Below the pieces are notes generated by a model. The model had not been told where the DNA came from and did no database searches. It saw only the letters and a list, made by a program, of their open reading frames with translations. This document shows, piece after piece, positions 35,855 through 45,745 of a DNA stretch of 55,310 bases. This DNA is from Didymodactylos carnosus. Its lineage: Eukaryota > Rotifera > Eurotatoria > Philodinida > Philodinidae. The position numbers and the translations under genes are program-made. The number at the start of each line of letters is the position of its first letter. Within the stretch, counting starts at the first letter, position 1. The stretch spans positions 1 to 55,310 of the forward strand of contig CAJNOQ010000313.1 in assembly GCA_905250885.1 (NCBI GenBank), given 5' to 3'.

Positions 35855-35904
35855 CCTACCACCATTTACAATGTAAATGGTGGTAGGATGTAAATTTTAC
35901 ATCC
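35855..35904. repeat. Two overlapping perfect palindromes
   Basis: 35855-35887 is a perfect 16-nt-arm palindrome (CCTACCACCATTTACA, one central base, then its exact inverse). 35886-35904 is a second one (GGATGTAAA, T, TTTACATCC) sharing the GG. Both have one-base centres, so either strand could extrude as a cruciform or hairpin. Confidence 0.8.
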
Positions 35905-36268
35905 ATCTTCATCTTTGACGTCAGTGACGATACCTACCTCATATTATAGAGCTCAGCAAGTTGAACCGAATGGCGGAAATCGCAAGTCTTTAGCCTTGTT
36001 AGAAAAAAAGTTATAGCCGTTTTACGCTCGCAGCGGAAAAATGCATTTTCGTCATTTTTCCGACGGATTTGGCCTAACTTGTGGAACGTCTGCTGACCGC
36101 ATTTCCCAACGTAGAACCTTGAAGCTGGTATCAAATGAAAGAGCGTGTCGAGTTCTTTTTTTTTCCGATGAAAAAAAAGTTTTACTAAACCTCGGGATTC
36201 AGATAGAGATTCTGAGAAACCCGGTTTTCTAGAAAACCTGGTGATTTTAAAGTTTCTTTCAGAAGTTT
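35905..36268. other. Gene-free spacer
   Basis: No gene is recognised. GAAACCCGGTTTTCTAGAAAACC at about 36217-36239 resembles the GAAAACCAGTTTTCCAGAAAC block of family A foldbacks and may be a remnant. Confidence 0.35.
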
Positions 36269-36506
36269 TCAACCATATCATTGGATAGCTCCTTCAGTTC
36301 TCCATAAAATGAGATGCTGACCAAGTTTCTACGATGTTGTATCAAAAAGTCGCATAGAAAATATGATAGATCGAAACGGCATTAAACCGAATGAATTTAG
36401 ATTCATAATGTTAAAAAGTCGATAACACGGTCGTCCCATATAGTAGAAACTTGGTCAGCATCTCATTTTATGGAGAATTGAAGGGGCTACCCAGTGATAT
36501 GGTTGA
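36269..36506. repeat. Foldback element, about 238 bp
   Basis: Left arm TCAACCATATCATTGG ... GAGATGCTGACCAAGTTTCTAC (to 36337) is mirrored by GTAGAAACTTGGTCAGCATC ... GATATGGTTGA (36443-36506) with few mismatches. The loop of about 105 nt contains no recognisable gene. Confidence 0.7.
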
Positions 36507-38835
36507 TATAATTCAATAAGTCTTTATTCATGCTAAAACACCCTCATCTGCTGATGAAAAAAAGTTGTACTATGGAGCAGAAACCTTCTACAGCGATAGG
36601 GATAATAGAAATAATAAATTATTAATTAGCGTGACAAAGTTGATGGTACTGGCTATTTGACCGTTGAATAAACGAGATAAGTGAGGCTTACTTCATGCTT
36701 TGTGGTCATCACTTTCCACTACCTACGGGACACACAAATCAAATGATAGATCTCTGATATTAGCAAGCTCTTTGATTTTGTTCTACACAATTTTGACACC
36801 AATAGAACTTACTATAGCAATAAACGTATACAGTATTTTTCGATTGTGTGACTTGACAAACTGATTTAATAAGAGAAAAAAATATTTGTCGATCAGATAT
36901 GGAACCCAAAAGATAATGGTTTGCTAGATTAACTCTTTAAGAGTATAACCTACGTATTACAGTCTAATCACATGTATTTTTCAGAATGCATGCATGATTT
37001 TAACCATCATGTTAACATTTTTTTTCTCATTGTTTGTTCATCAATTTTGCATCATCAAAAAATCTATGTATGTTCTTTGATTTTGTTTTGATGACGTTTC
37101 TTTAGCATCATGTTTATAATAATTTTTTCATAGTTCATCATCATCACTTTTATTTAATTGTCATTGTTGTGCTTGCTGAACATTTGTACCCGGCGTTACC
37201 GCTGTGGTCATTCACAAACATAATCGAAGTGACTTGACGAATTAGCGCGAATCAACAAATTTCGTCGCTATTCTTATGTAATTATGTCTGCTTCTTGAAG
37301 CTTGAGTATATTGTTCAATCCATACCGTATTGTCAAGTAAATTTCGGTATTGAATTTCGTGCTCATGAAGATTTTCGCTATACATTGTCCGAGAAAAACG
37401 GAAGAATTTCTTTACAACTATGACTCGATATGATCAGATTTAAGCTTTATTCTTCAAAATACAAGTGGAAAACTCCAGAGTTTTCTTCTAAAACTTAAAC
37501 TATCGAGAAAGCCGAGATCTATTTTGCACCAACAGGGACTTGAATACATAACTTTCCAGATAAGTTTATAGTAAAGTAATCAGTGCTCTCCTTCAAACTG
37601 CTTACCATTTGTATAAGATGACTGTTAGTTTGAAATCATTGCAATATTTTCATCATATCTGATCCTGTTCACGTCGGCGTTAGCAAAACTTTGCGTCCAA
37701 ATCCTTCTGCAGCTGAGCACCTTATTTCATTTCGTGCGAACTGTCTTGTATATTCTTCAATATGTCTATAATCTTTCAGTTCAGTAGATGATCTTTGGCT
37801 TAGATGAAAACTGAGGGGTATCCCTAGCACTAAAAAAATCGTGAAGTGCGCATTTGCAGCTAGTTGACCCAATCTTTAACTCGCCCAAGCTAGCTGATGC
37901 GCTAATCACTCAATTAAGCGCCTACTGGATCATTCGCCTGGAGCTAGCAAGTGAGCGCTTGCTCGGGGCAGCTAGCTATTTGACTACTCTTAAGCGGGCG
38001 CTTGAGTTATTTTATAAGCTAAAATTTCTTGCTTACCTTTTTTATCTGGGACTAAACGAATTTTCTATTGTTTTCATCAAAATGAGACGGTTCACTCAGA
38101 TTTTTAGTTTTTTGTGATGTTCTATTTTGTTTTTCTTTTCTGCATTGGAGTAATCTGCATTGGTGAGGTAAGTGAGCGCTATTAATTTTGCTTGTTAAGC
38201 TACATAGCATTAATTATTAAATTAGACACATCATTGGTTTCGTTCGCACTTTATAAACATAAGTTGTCTATACGTCTTTTGTACTCAAGGCAACATGCTT
38301 TCACGATAAGGTTGTTCATCACATACTTTAAAAGTACCGTCTTTAAACCTCTGTGCGGACTGATCATGTACTAGTCTCGAGTGAGTTACTCATGTTTATG
38401 TGCGTTGAATTATCGATCCGATAGCTCTTTTATTACAATCTGTCCTATTCAAACATAAAAATCTTTGGGGTGCAAGTGATAACTTAACTTTAATTAAGAA
38501 CATTATTCGAATCATAATTTAAGAACTTTGTTTATCGAGCAAACTGAATGCGCGTACCACAAACTGAAAAGACTTGATTCTAACGTGCAGTGCTTACACA
38601 ATACGAAACTAATTTAATAGTTATAGATATTAAATTACACAAATAGTTTTTTCGTTAGTTTTATGAATGAAGAGCTTAACAAGAACAATTGATTAAAAAT
38701 CTAGTTTGATATGTTCGTGTATAGACGATTGTACAACAAGAACTTTATTTCTTTCTGAGATTTAATCATTCTGTAGAACTAACACAAAAATAAAAACAAA
38801 AATAATTCTTCTGAATTTCTTACAGTGTAGTTTAA
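36507..38835. other. Gene-free region upstream of the four-TM gene
   Basis: No gene is recognised. At 37850-38010 a GC-richer segment has repeated AGCTAG and GCGCTT motifs (AGCTAGTTGACCC, GAGCTAGCAAGTGAGCGCTT, GCAGCTAGCTATTTGA). TTTCTTACAG with its AG at 38824-38825 lies 10 nt before the next ATG. Confidence 0.4.
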
Positions 38836-39623
38836 ATGCATGAACAATTGCAACCAGTTCTTTTTACGTCATTAACAAATGTCAAAGAACAAATATGGAA
38901 AAATAAATTTCCAACCAGTGTACCAACGTTACTTTCCGTCTGCCAAATATTACTAACTTTCACCATCGTCGCGTTAGAGATTGCACATAATGTAATTAAT
39001 ATCGTTAAGACTAACATTTTTGCTGGTTTTTTGTTCGCTATACCATTTACAATTACATGGATTTCCTTGTTTTCAAACGGTAAGAATATTTTTCATTTCA
39101 ATTTCTACTATTAAAATATTTCCTCCGATCAAGATTATTAGCAAAAATATGTGATTATTCCTATTACTTTTTCATTACTAATATTTTTATTTTAGTTTGT
39201 TGTTGCCGAAGAAGAGGTTGCACGACACATGTATTAATTGAACAATGTATATCGCTTATATTTGCACTTATTTTGTTTACAATCAATATATTATTCCTTT
39301 TAAATCCTGACAAATGTTATTTCAGTAATTCACTATGTAATTCATGGTTAAGTCAGACATTAGAGTATCTAGAAAACAGTTTACAATTATCAGGACGACG
39401 TATTTCTATTTTGAAAGCTCAGCTTATAGCGACTGGACTAATGTTTTTCTCTTGTCTCGCTTACATAATTTTATATATTACGATTACCGTTATCGTGAAA
39501 AAAAAGACAGCGTCGGTAATAAATACAGCTCTTATGAGATCTACACTAAGACAAGAAGTACAGTTACAATACCCATCGTCGACGATCTGCGTAACATCTG
39601 AACATCCGACTATTCGATTTTAA
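38836..39623 (+). CDS. Four-transmembrane protein of unknown family
   Basis: Two exons, 38836-39079 and 39196-39623, total 672 nt (223 aa); the intron is 116 nt with GT..AG in phase 1. Four hydrophobic segments are visible: about residues 28-53 (LLSVCQILLTFTIVALEIA), 59-80 (IFAGFLFAIPFTITWISLF), 95-118 (CISLIFALILFTINILFLL) and 155-183 (LIATGLMFFSCLAYIILYITITV). A Cys/Arg cluster (VCCCRRRGC, 82-90) sits between helices 2 and 3. A loop between helices 3 and 4 has two Cys (DKCYFSNSLC), fitting a disulphide-bearing extracellular loop. Both ends would be cytoplasmic. The layout recalls MS4A or claudin-like tetraspan proteins, but I see no family signature. Its end faces the thioredoxin gene. Confidence 0.6.
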
Positions 39624-39725
39624 ATATGAATAGCTTCTACATTTTAATATTCAGAAACTAAAAAAAAGGACTTTAATCGTAGCATTAACAGGCACAAAAA
39701 GACAAATTATTCACAAATAAATTAG
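39624..39725. terminator. Shared 102-bp convergent 3' region
   Basis: Only 102 bp separate the two stop codons of the convergent genes. AATAAA on the plus strand at about 39715-39720 lies almost at the stop codon of the opposite gene, and minus-strand AATAAA (TTTATT on plus) overlaps that gene's own stop. The two transcripts probably overlap at their 3' ends. Confidence 0.4.
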
Positions 39726-40582
39726 TTATTTATTTAACTTATTGAGCACTTTTAATATTTTATTTTCATCCACGACACCCGAAAAACGATCGATGACTTT
39801 TCCATCTTTGATGCTTAATACAGTGGGAACAACTTGTACATCATATTTTGCACTTAATTCAACACACTTATCAATATCGATTTTAGCTCTAGAAATAAGA
39901 AAATATTTCAACTTGTAAAATAAATGAAACTCAGTATCATTTGATTATGTGGAAACTCTTTGACAAAACATTCATCGAAATATAGGCAACCAATGGGAGT
40001 GATTTTGACGGTATCAGCATCCCGAGAGTGCCACAGAAAAGGTCTCCACAACAGAGAAAACATGAATGGATCTTATTATAATGTGGTCAAAATTTTTCGA
40101 AAAACTTATTGTCAAAGAAATTTTAGTAGATCACATTCTGCTTACAATGCTACTTGTTGATCGATTTTCACATCTTTATTATAACTGGCTATTGCTTTTT
40201 CTAAGCGAGGCTGAAGGACTTTACACGGTTTGCACCTCAAATGAGACAAACAACGTCAGTATTTGTCAATATTAAGCTTAGAATATGTTTTATCTTACCA
40301 CGTAGCATGAAAATCGACAATAAACGGTTTTTTACTATCAAGAATTTGTTTTTGAAAATCATTTTCGTCTTGTACTTGAAATATATTGATTGATTTCAAC
40401 TGCGGCGTAGTATGAAATTGTAGTTTTTGTTGTATTAAATGTGATGAATTATTTGGTAGCAAATGAATTGATTTCGACTGTAATAGCTGTATATCTTCTT
40501 TTGGCATACGAGCTAATGTAAACAGAAATCGTATACCACGATACGTGGAACGCATACAACGAAAAGATGAATGATATGCCAT
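39726..40582 (-). CDS. TXN2: Mitochondrial-type thioredoxin (TXN2-like)
   Basis: A thiol-disulphide reductase, probably of the mitochondrial matrix. Three exons (high to low) 40299-40582, 40146-40235 and 39726-39888, total 537 nt, 178 aa, close to human TXN2 (166 aa). The first 40 residues are Arg-rich and hydrophobic (RCMRSTYRGIRFLFTLARM), as in a mitochondrial presequence. The thioredoxin core follows: PFIVDFHATW, then the active site, then VALAKIDIDKCVELSAKYDV, cis-Pro segment VVPTVLSIKDGK, and DRFSGVVDENKI. The active site reads W-C-K-P-C (residues 95-99) rather than the usual WCGPC, and the codon for W is split by an intron. The start was chosen at MAYHSS because it precedes the presequence-like stretch; a longer open frame continues upstream to 40699. 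Confidence 0.85.
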
Positions 40583-41580
40583 TCGATATACGAATGAATA
40601 AGGAAAAAAATGAAGAAATGAAAGAATAATAGCTATAAATCTAACTAAAATCTGAAATATAATTAAAACTTTCACATAAACAGAAACTAAAATATGCAAA
40701 TATCATCTCATAAAAACTATAAGCCCACAAATATTGTATTACTATTCAAAAAGAGAAAGAAAAACAAGTATACGAACTGGCAAGACGGTGATGAGACAAT
40801 ATGATAAAAAAAGGTAAAACAAATGAATTACATAGTATGCTTATTTATGAAATCACGAACGAATACATCAGCGGCCATCAACATTATTTGAACGTAAACT
40901 TTGTTGTGAAAAGAAGTTAGAACGTTTTTTTTAGAACTACTATTATAAAAATAACAGATCAATTTGCGGCATTCATGCCGTTGTGATGAACGATATTATT
41001 CTTCTGGACAAGAGTCAGTCATAGTGAAAAAAACATGAGGAAGGTAAAATACAGATCGTGACGGTTGTAGCGAGTAATTTCGTCTATCTAGAAAGTGCTA
41101 CAAAGGATCGTTCGAAGATGTTACTCATTGAAGTCTTATTTTAAATGTTTTCTTTTATTCTACCTTTCTCAAAAATCTGCAACACCAAAAAAAATATTTA
41201 CAAACAAAAATGTTTCAGTACATTCGATGAATAATCCAAAGAGAAAAACAAACAATACAGTAAAGAGGTTAAACAATTGTGCTAGAAAATTGTTGATGTC
41301 AGTATCGATAGAAATTAATCTTTTAACATGCCAATCTTCTGATCACAGAACAGAGCATGGACAAGTACAAGTATACAAGTAAAAATAAAAGTACTTATAC
41401 TTGTACTCGTGTACTTCAACAAATACTTTGTACTTGTACTATGAGCATATTTATTATCGCCAACGAGAGAACCTCGACAGGTGTCCCACTCTGTTTAAGC
41501 TCATATTTTGCTGATCAATAGGGCACATTAGTGTAACAAAAAGCCTAAAAGGATTTGGGCCCATGCCGCTTCCTTCCAGA
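40583..41580. other. Gene-free; small GTAC-rich inverted repeat
   Basis: No gene is recognised. At about 41354-41440, ACAAGTACAAGTATACAAGT and ACTTATACTTGTACTCGTG face each other, followed by another ACTTTGTACTTGTACT, forming a short inverted repeat of GTACTTGTA units. Confidence 0.4.
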
Positions 41581-42188
41581 TTTACGAGGGAACCTCGCGA
41601 GGTGATAAATCGCTTTTTGATCGAAATCTAGTGGGTTATAGGTTATCGACCATGCTGATTCCGAGTATGACCATGGGGATTGCCCATAGCCCTTCAAAGA
41701 TTCGGTCTTCTGGAAAACCAGTTTTCCAGAAACTCTATAGAGTAACCCAAACCTTTCTTAACAATACAGAACTGGAGTCCACAAATTTCTGATTAAAATG
41801 AGAGGTCCTCAAGCTCTATACGACCTTTCTTTGCAAACTTATAGAATTTATAAGAAGAACCCTAAATTAATTATTTCTGTAGCTTTGAGCTAACAATCAA
41901 CAATTTAGGGCTTTTGTTATAGATTCTGTAACTTTGCAAAGAAAGGTCGTGTAGAGCTGGGATATGTCTCATTTTAATCAGAAATTTGCGGGCTCCAATT
42001 CTGTATTGTTAAGAAAGGTTTGGGTTACTCTATAGAGTTTCTAGAAAACTGGTTTTCCAGAAGACCGGATCTTTGAAGGGCTATGGGCAATCCCCATGGT
42101 CATACTCGGAATCAGCATGGTCGATAACCTATAACTCACTAGATTTCGATCAAAAAGCGATTTATCACCTTGCGAAGTTCCTCGTTAG
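41581..42188. repeat. Foldback element, family A copy 2
   Basis: About 608 bp. Ends are ACGAGGGAACCTCGCGAGGT (left) and CTTGCGAAGTTCCTCGT (right). Arms contain ATAAATCGCTTTTTGATCGA, GGTTATCGACCATGCTGATT, GGAAAACCAGTTTTCCAGAA, CAAACCTTTCTTAACAATAC and GACCTTTCTTTGCAAACTTA, each with its inverse. The inner half is clearly related to 27381-27940. The right end abuts the next palindrome at 42186. Confidence 0.75.
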
Positions 42189-42710
42189 TGAAATTTCCGT
42201 TTTGGGTATTTCCACTGTAACGCACTATTCCAATGGGTTAAAGAGCTGAAACTCACAGCAATATTAGTGCTAAGCAAAACCCGTATGCTGCAAAATTTTC
42301 TGACCTTAGCTTTATGTCCTTTGTGAGAAATCTGATTTTCTGCTTTTCATAGGGTTTCTGTACCGCCTTGCGATCTGAATATGGAAAAAAACCCTAATCG
42401 TGTAATTCAATAGCGCAAACACTTAAAAAGCACTCTAATACAGATAATAAATGATTTTATCAACTTATGAGTATCAAAGCAAACTTGAAAACGAAAAAGA
42501 CAATTATTTCATATTCAGGTTGCAAGGCGGTACAGAAACCCTATGAAAAGCAGAAAATCAGATTTCTCACAAAGGACATAAAACTAAGGTTAGAAAATTT
42601 TGCAGAATACGGACTTTGCTTAGGACTAATATTACTGCGAGTTTCAGCTCTTTAACCCATTGGAATAGTGCGTTACAGTAAAAATACCAAAAACGGAAAT
42701 TTCACTAAGT
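42186..42710. mobile_element. Palindromic MITE, possibly Tc1/mariner-like
   Basis: A 525-bp inverted repeat that begins TAGTGAAATTTCCGTTTT and ends AAAACGGAAATTTCACTA. TA at both outer edges would fit a TA target-site duplication of a Tc1/mariner-type element. Arms of about 190 nt share TAACGCACTATTCCAATGGG, AAAATTTTCTGACCTTAG and GAAACCCTATGAAAAGCAGA. A 62-codon frame in the right arm is a by-product. Confidence 0.65.
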
Positions 42711-42930
42711 CAATCGTTATTTGAGCGTTTTAGCTAATTTCCCAATTCTTCTCCTCACTCACCAGTTCTCAGTAGTTCTCGTGAAACTTTGTTTCGCTAA
42801 ATATCTAGTTTTCAATAGTCTGCATGTGCTCACATAAATTTTTATTTATAAAAAAAGGCAGGCATGCAAAAAAATGCAAAAATACTGTGAAAAAATGTCT
42901 TAAAGAAAAATAAAAAAACAACATTGATAG

Positions 42931-45203
42931 CTAAAATGTCTTGTTTTCTTCTTTCAATAATCTCCCATGTTGTTCTGAGGATGCTTTTGGCTGCTGACCA
43001 ATGCCCATATCTTGTTGAACTTTTGTATGTTTTGATTTTGGTCTTAAGCGTAGTAATATCATACCAACACTATAAAGTACTAAACACGCAATATGACCAA
43101 TAAAATAAACTGATTTCCAATATCTTATAGTCAGATCAAAACGCAATAAAATAAAACCCATACTAAAATGAGAGAAAACTTATTACTCTAACTATTTACC
43201 ACATACATACAACGTTTCTTTACCTCATATAATCAAATTGGCGTGTACGAAATACCCACGAGAAAAAGTCGTAAATACGTATATAAGTTCGATTCTGAAG
43301 ACGACGTCTAACAGCAGCTTCCATCACATTTTCAGTCATGATACAAGGAGTTGTTGTCAACATTGACAAGTAGTAACCGCCATGAATTCCATGCCAAAAT
43401 GCACTGACACCCATTGTAATTGGTTGACTAAAATATTTTAATAAGTAAAAAAAGCCAAAATAGCTTAAGATAAGATAGCTGTACCCAAATTTTTTCCATT
43501 TAATTCTTCTATACACATAGGTTGCCATCCAATATTGTACAGTCATATTCCAATAACGTAACACTTCTCGAACTGTTAAAGCTGTTTCACACATGTAGTC
43601 ATCAATATTATGAACTGTTTCAAAATCGTATTCAATATTGTTTGGCGCTAACTCGTACCTAGAATAATGAGAAGGATAAAATATACTTCATTTCTTTTTA
43701 AGGAATTTGAAGCTGATACATGACTTTTCAATGTTCCGACTGAAAGGAAACATTCGATTATTCACTTTTAAAAAAATACTAAAACTTTTTTTATATGAAA
43801 ACGATGGAATAAAACAAGAAAAGTTTTCACAAGCATAACCTACGCTTGTTTCAATGCCATAAGATCGGTGGGTCCTTGTCCTTTGAATAAAATGAGAAGA
43901 GACATATAAGTTTTCCGATTTTTTTCTAAAGTGACAATATCATACCTGGTTTAGGTTTACTTTTTAATGGATAGGCACCAAACGATGAAGTAATACACAT
44001 AGATTCGGCTAATAACCAAGCCGAATAAAAACGACAACGAAATAACGTAAATATCAATGACATGTAAACTAAACGATACCATAACGGATTATCATAAAAA
44101 CTGTCATGGGTTGCATCCTATCATACAGAAACGAAAAGCAAAAAAATTGAAAATAAGAAGAATTATTGGCGTAATACCTTGAAGGAGACTAATGTTGATA
44201 ATAATAAATATGTCAGAATATAAATAGAGCCAAATATGCCACGTTTTTTGATAAACCATAGAGCATTTATGTGGCTACCCGCTTTCATATCTAGCCAATC
44301 TTGATATGAACGGTAACGGTAATAAGGACCTGAAATACAACACTTCCCATAAACTTCATTATTTCGAACAATATTTTTTACAATTATTTTCTCGTGCTAA
44401 GCCCCTCCTCCTTTTAAATGGAAAATATATGATCGACTGAAGTATTTGTGTTTTTTTATGCATATAAATTTTTTTATTTTTATGCACGTCTACTTTTAAG
44501 TGTAATTACCGCTTTTTTAATTTATAATTTTGTGTGCATCACCTGTTAATAACCCAATGTAACAGTAGGAGTATTGAATAATTCTCAAAGTTGATGGTCG
44601 GACAGATAAATAAAGATCTTGTAGATGTAACTTTTCATGTTCTTCATTTGGGACTTCATATTGATCAGCTGTTGATTTCTCTTTTATTTGTAAACGTATT
44701 TTTCTACTACGCATGTAGGTGTCATGTATTTCGAATGCTACGCCGACAAGCTTAAAGAAAACGAAAAAATATTTTGATTTTCCGTCTTCAATCGAGAGTA
44801 GTGACTTACTTTCAATGTGAGCATCAGTTGTATGGCATTACTATGTGAAACTGGAGGGCGAATTGAAAATAAGTATGTTGTACGAAAAAATAATAAATAC
44901 GTAAAACACCAAACAAAAGTTACCAAATGAACGTATCTATAAAACAAAGATTAAGCAAAAAAGATAAACAAATAACGTTAGTGCTTACCGAGCCGTTACA
45001 CTAGCTAGTATAAAACATGTAATCAATATTGTAATTAAAGAATGAATTACATCCCATCTGCACACGATTATGGCAAATAAAAAACCAATTAAAGCAGAGG
45101 AAGACGCTTTAAAATTGGCGTGTTTTGAGTCTTTGAACAGATAACCAAGCGGAATAGATATTAATAAAAGGATGACATAAATAACTTCGTCGGATAAAAT
45201 CAT
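42931..45203 (-). CDS. MBOAT7: MBOAT7, lysophosphatidylinositol acyltransferase
   Basis: An ER multipass acyltransferase that transfers (mainly arachidonoyl) acyl chains to lyso-phosphatidylinositol. Eight exons (high to low): 44989-45203, 44810-44936, 44543-44750, 44178-44329, 43946-44117, 43844-43880 (37 nt), 43224-43658, 42931-43162; 1578 nt, 525 aa. It starts MILSDEVIYVILLLISIPLG, aligned with the family N-terminus. It then shows YLLFFRT, NAIQLMLTLKLV, YSYCYIGLLTGPYYRYRSY.DW and YDFETVHNID. Catalytic Asn341 lies in RYWNMTVQYW and His393 in FWHGIHGGYY. It ends with DYMSMGFILL and a soluble Lys/Gln-rich tail. The start at 45203 was chosen because TGTTTTAG (AG directly 2 nt upstream) precedes it; the frame is open further upstream. 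Introns are 52-213 nt. Motifs are complete, so it is probably active. Confidence 0.92.
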
Positions 45204-45515
45204 ATCTAAAACAGAAAACAATTTTCTAACTTCAAAAGAAATGTCATAAAGTTTTACCATTCACATTGCAAACGCAAGCAAAAACAAACATTAATAAAAG
45301 GAACTGCTAAACATATCATCGAATCGAATAATTTTAAAAATTTTTTCAACGGCAGAACGATGTCGAAAATTTTTTGTGAAGTATCTCGATCAATAAAAGT
45401 TATCGTGTACAAGCTAATCGACTATGGAGACGAATCTGCAATCGATTTTGACAGAATAAGCTTTTAAAATTTTTCGATTTTGTGATATGAATATACAGAT
45501 GTTGTAAATTTATTG
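45204..45515. other. Upstream region of MBOAT7
   Basis: The acceptor-like TTTTCTGTTTTAG on the minus strand ends at 45206, two nucleotides before the chosen ATG. Nothing else is recognised. Confidence 0.4.
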
Positions 45516-45745
45516 GATAAAATTCTCCAATCTGAGTTCAAAAGATGAAAGATTCTATTTCCAAAAGTATTTCTTCCGCTCAAAAGCCGTAACAGCGAAA
45601 GTCGCAGAGTCCGCTATATTCTGGTGCAAAAGTACAGCTGTCAAGTAATGTCCTGAGCGACTCTCTCTGTTACGGCTCTTGAGCGGAAGAAATGCTTTTG
45701 AAAATAGAAACTTTGATTTTTTGAACTCAGATTTGAGAATTTCAC
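45516..45745. repeat. Foldback element, about 230 bp
   Basis: Left arm CTCCAATCTGAGTTCAAAAG, TTCTATTTCCAAAAGTATTT and CTTCCGCTCAAAAGCCGTAA is mirrored by the right arm TTACGGCTCTTGAGCGGAAG, AAATGCTTTTGAAAATAGAA and TTTTTTGAACTCAGATTTGA. The loop is about 60-70 nt. Non-coding; it lies just upstream of MBOAT7. Confidence 0.7.

Noticed and set aside
35934..36281. 115-codon minus-strand frame
   Set aside because: No family resemblance; it sits in repeat-derived DNA overlapping the start of a foldback.
41344..41440. GTACTTGTA repeats considered as a CRISPR-like array
   Set aside because: Units are short and irregular, with no unique spacers, and the genome is eukaryotic.
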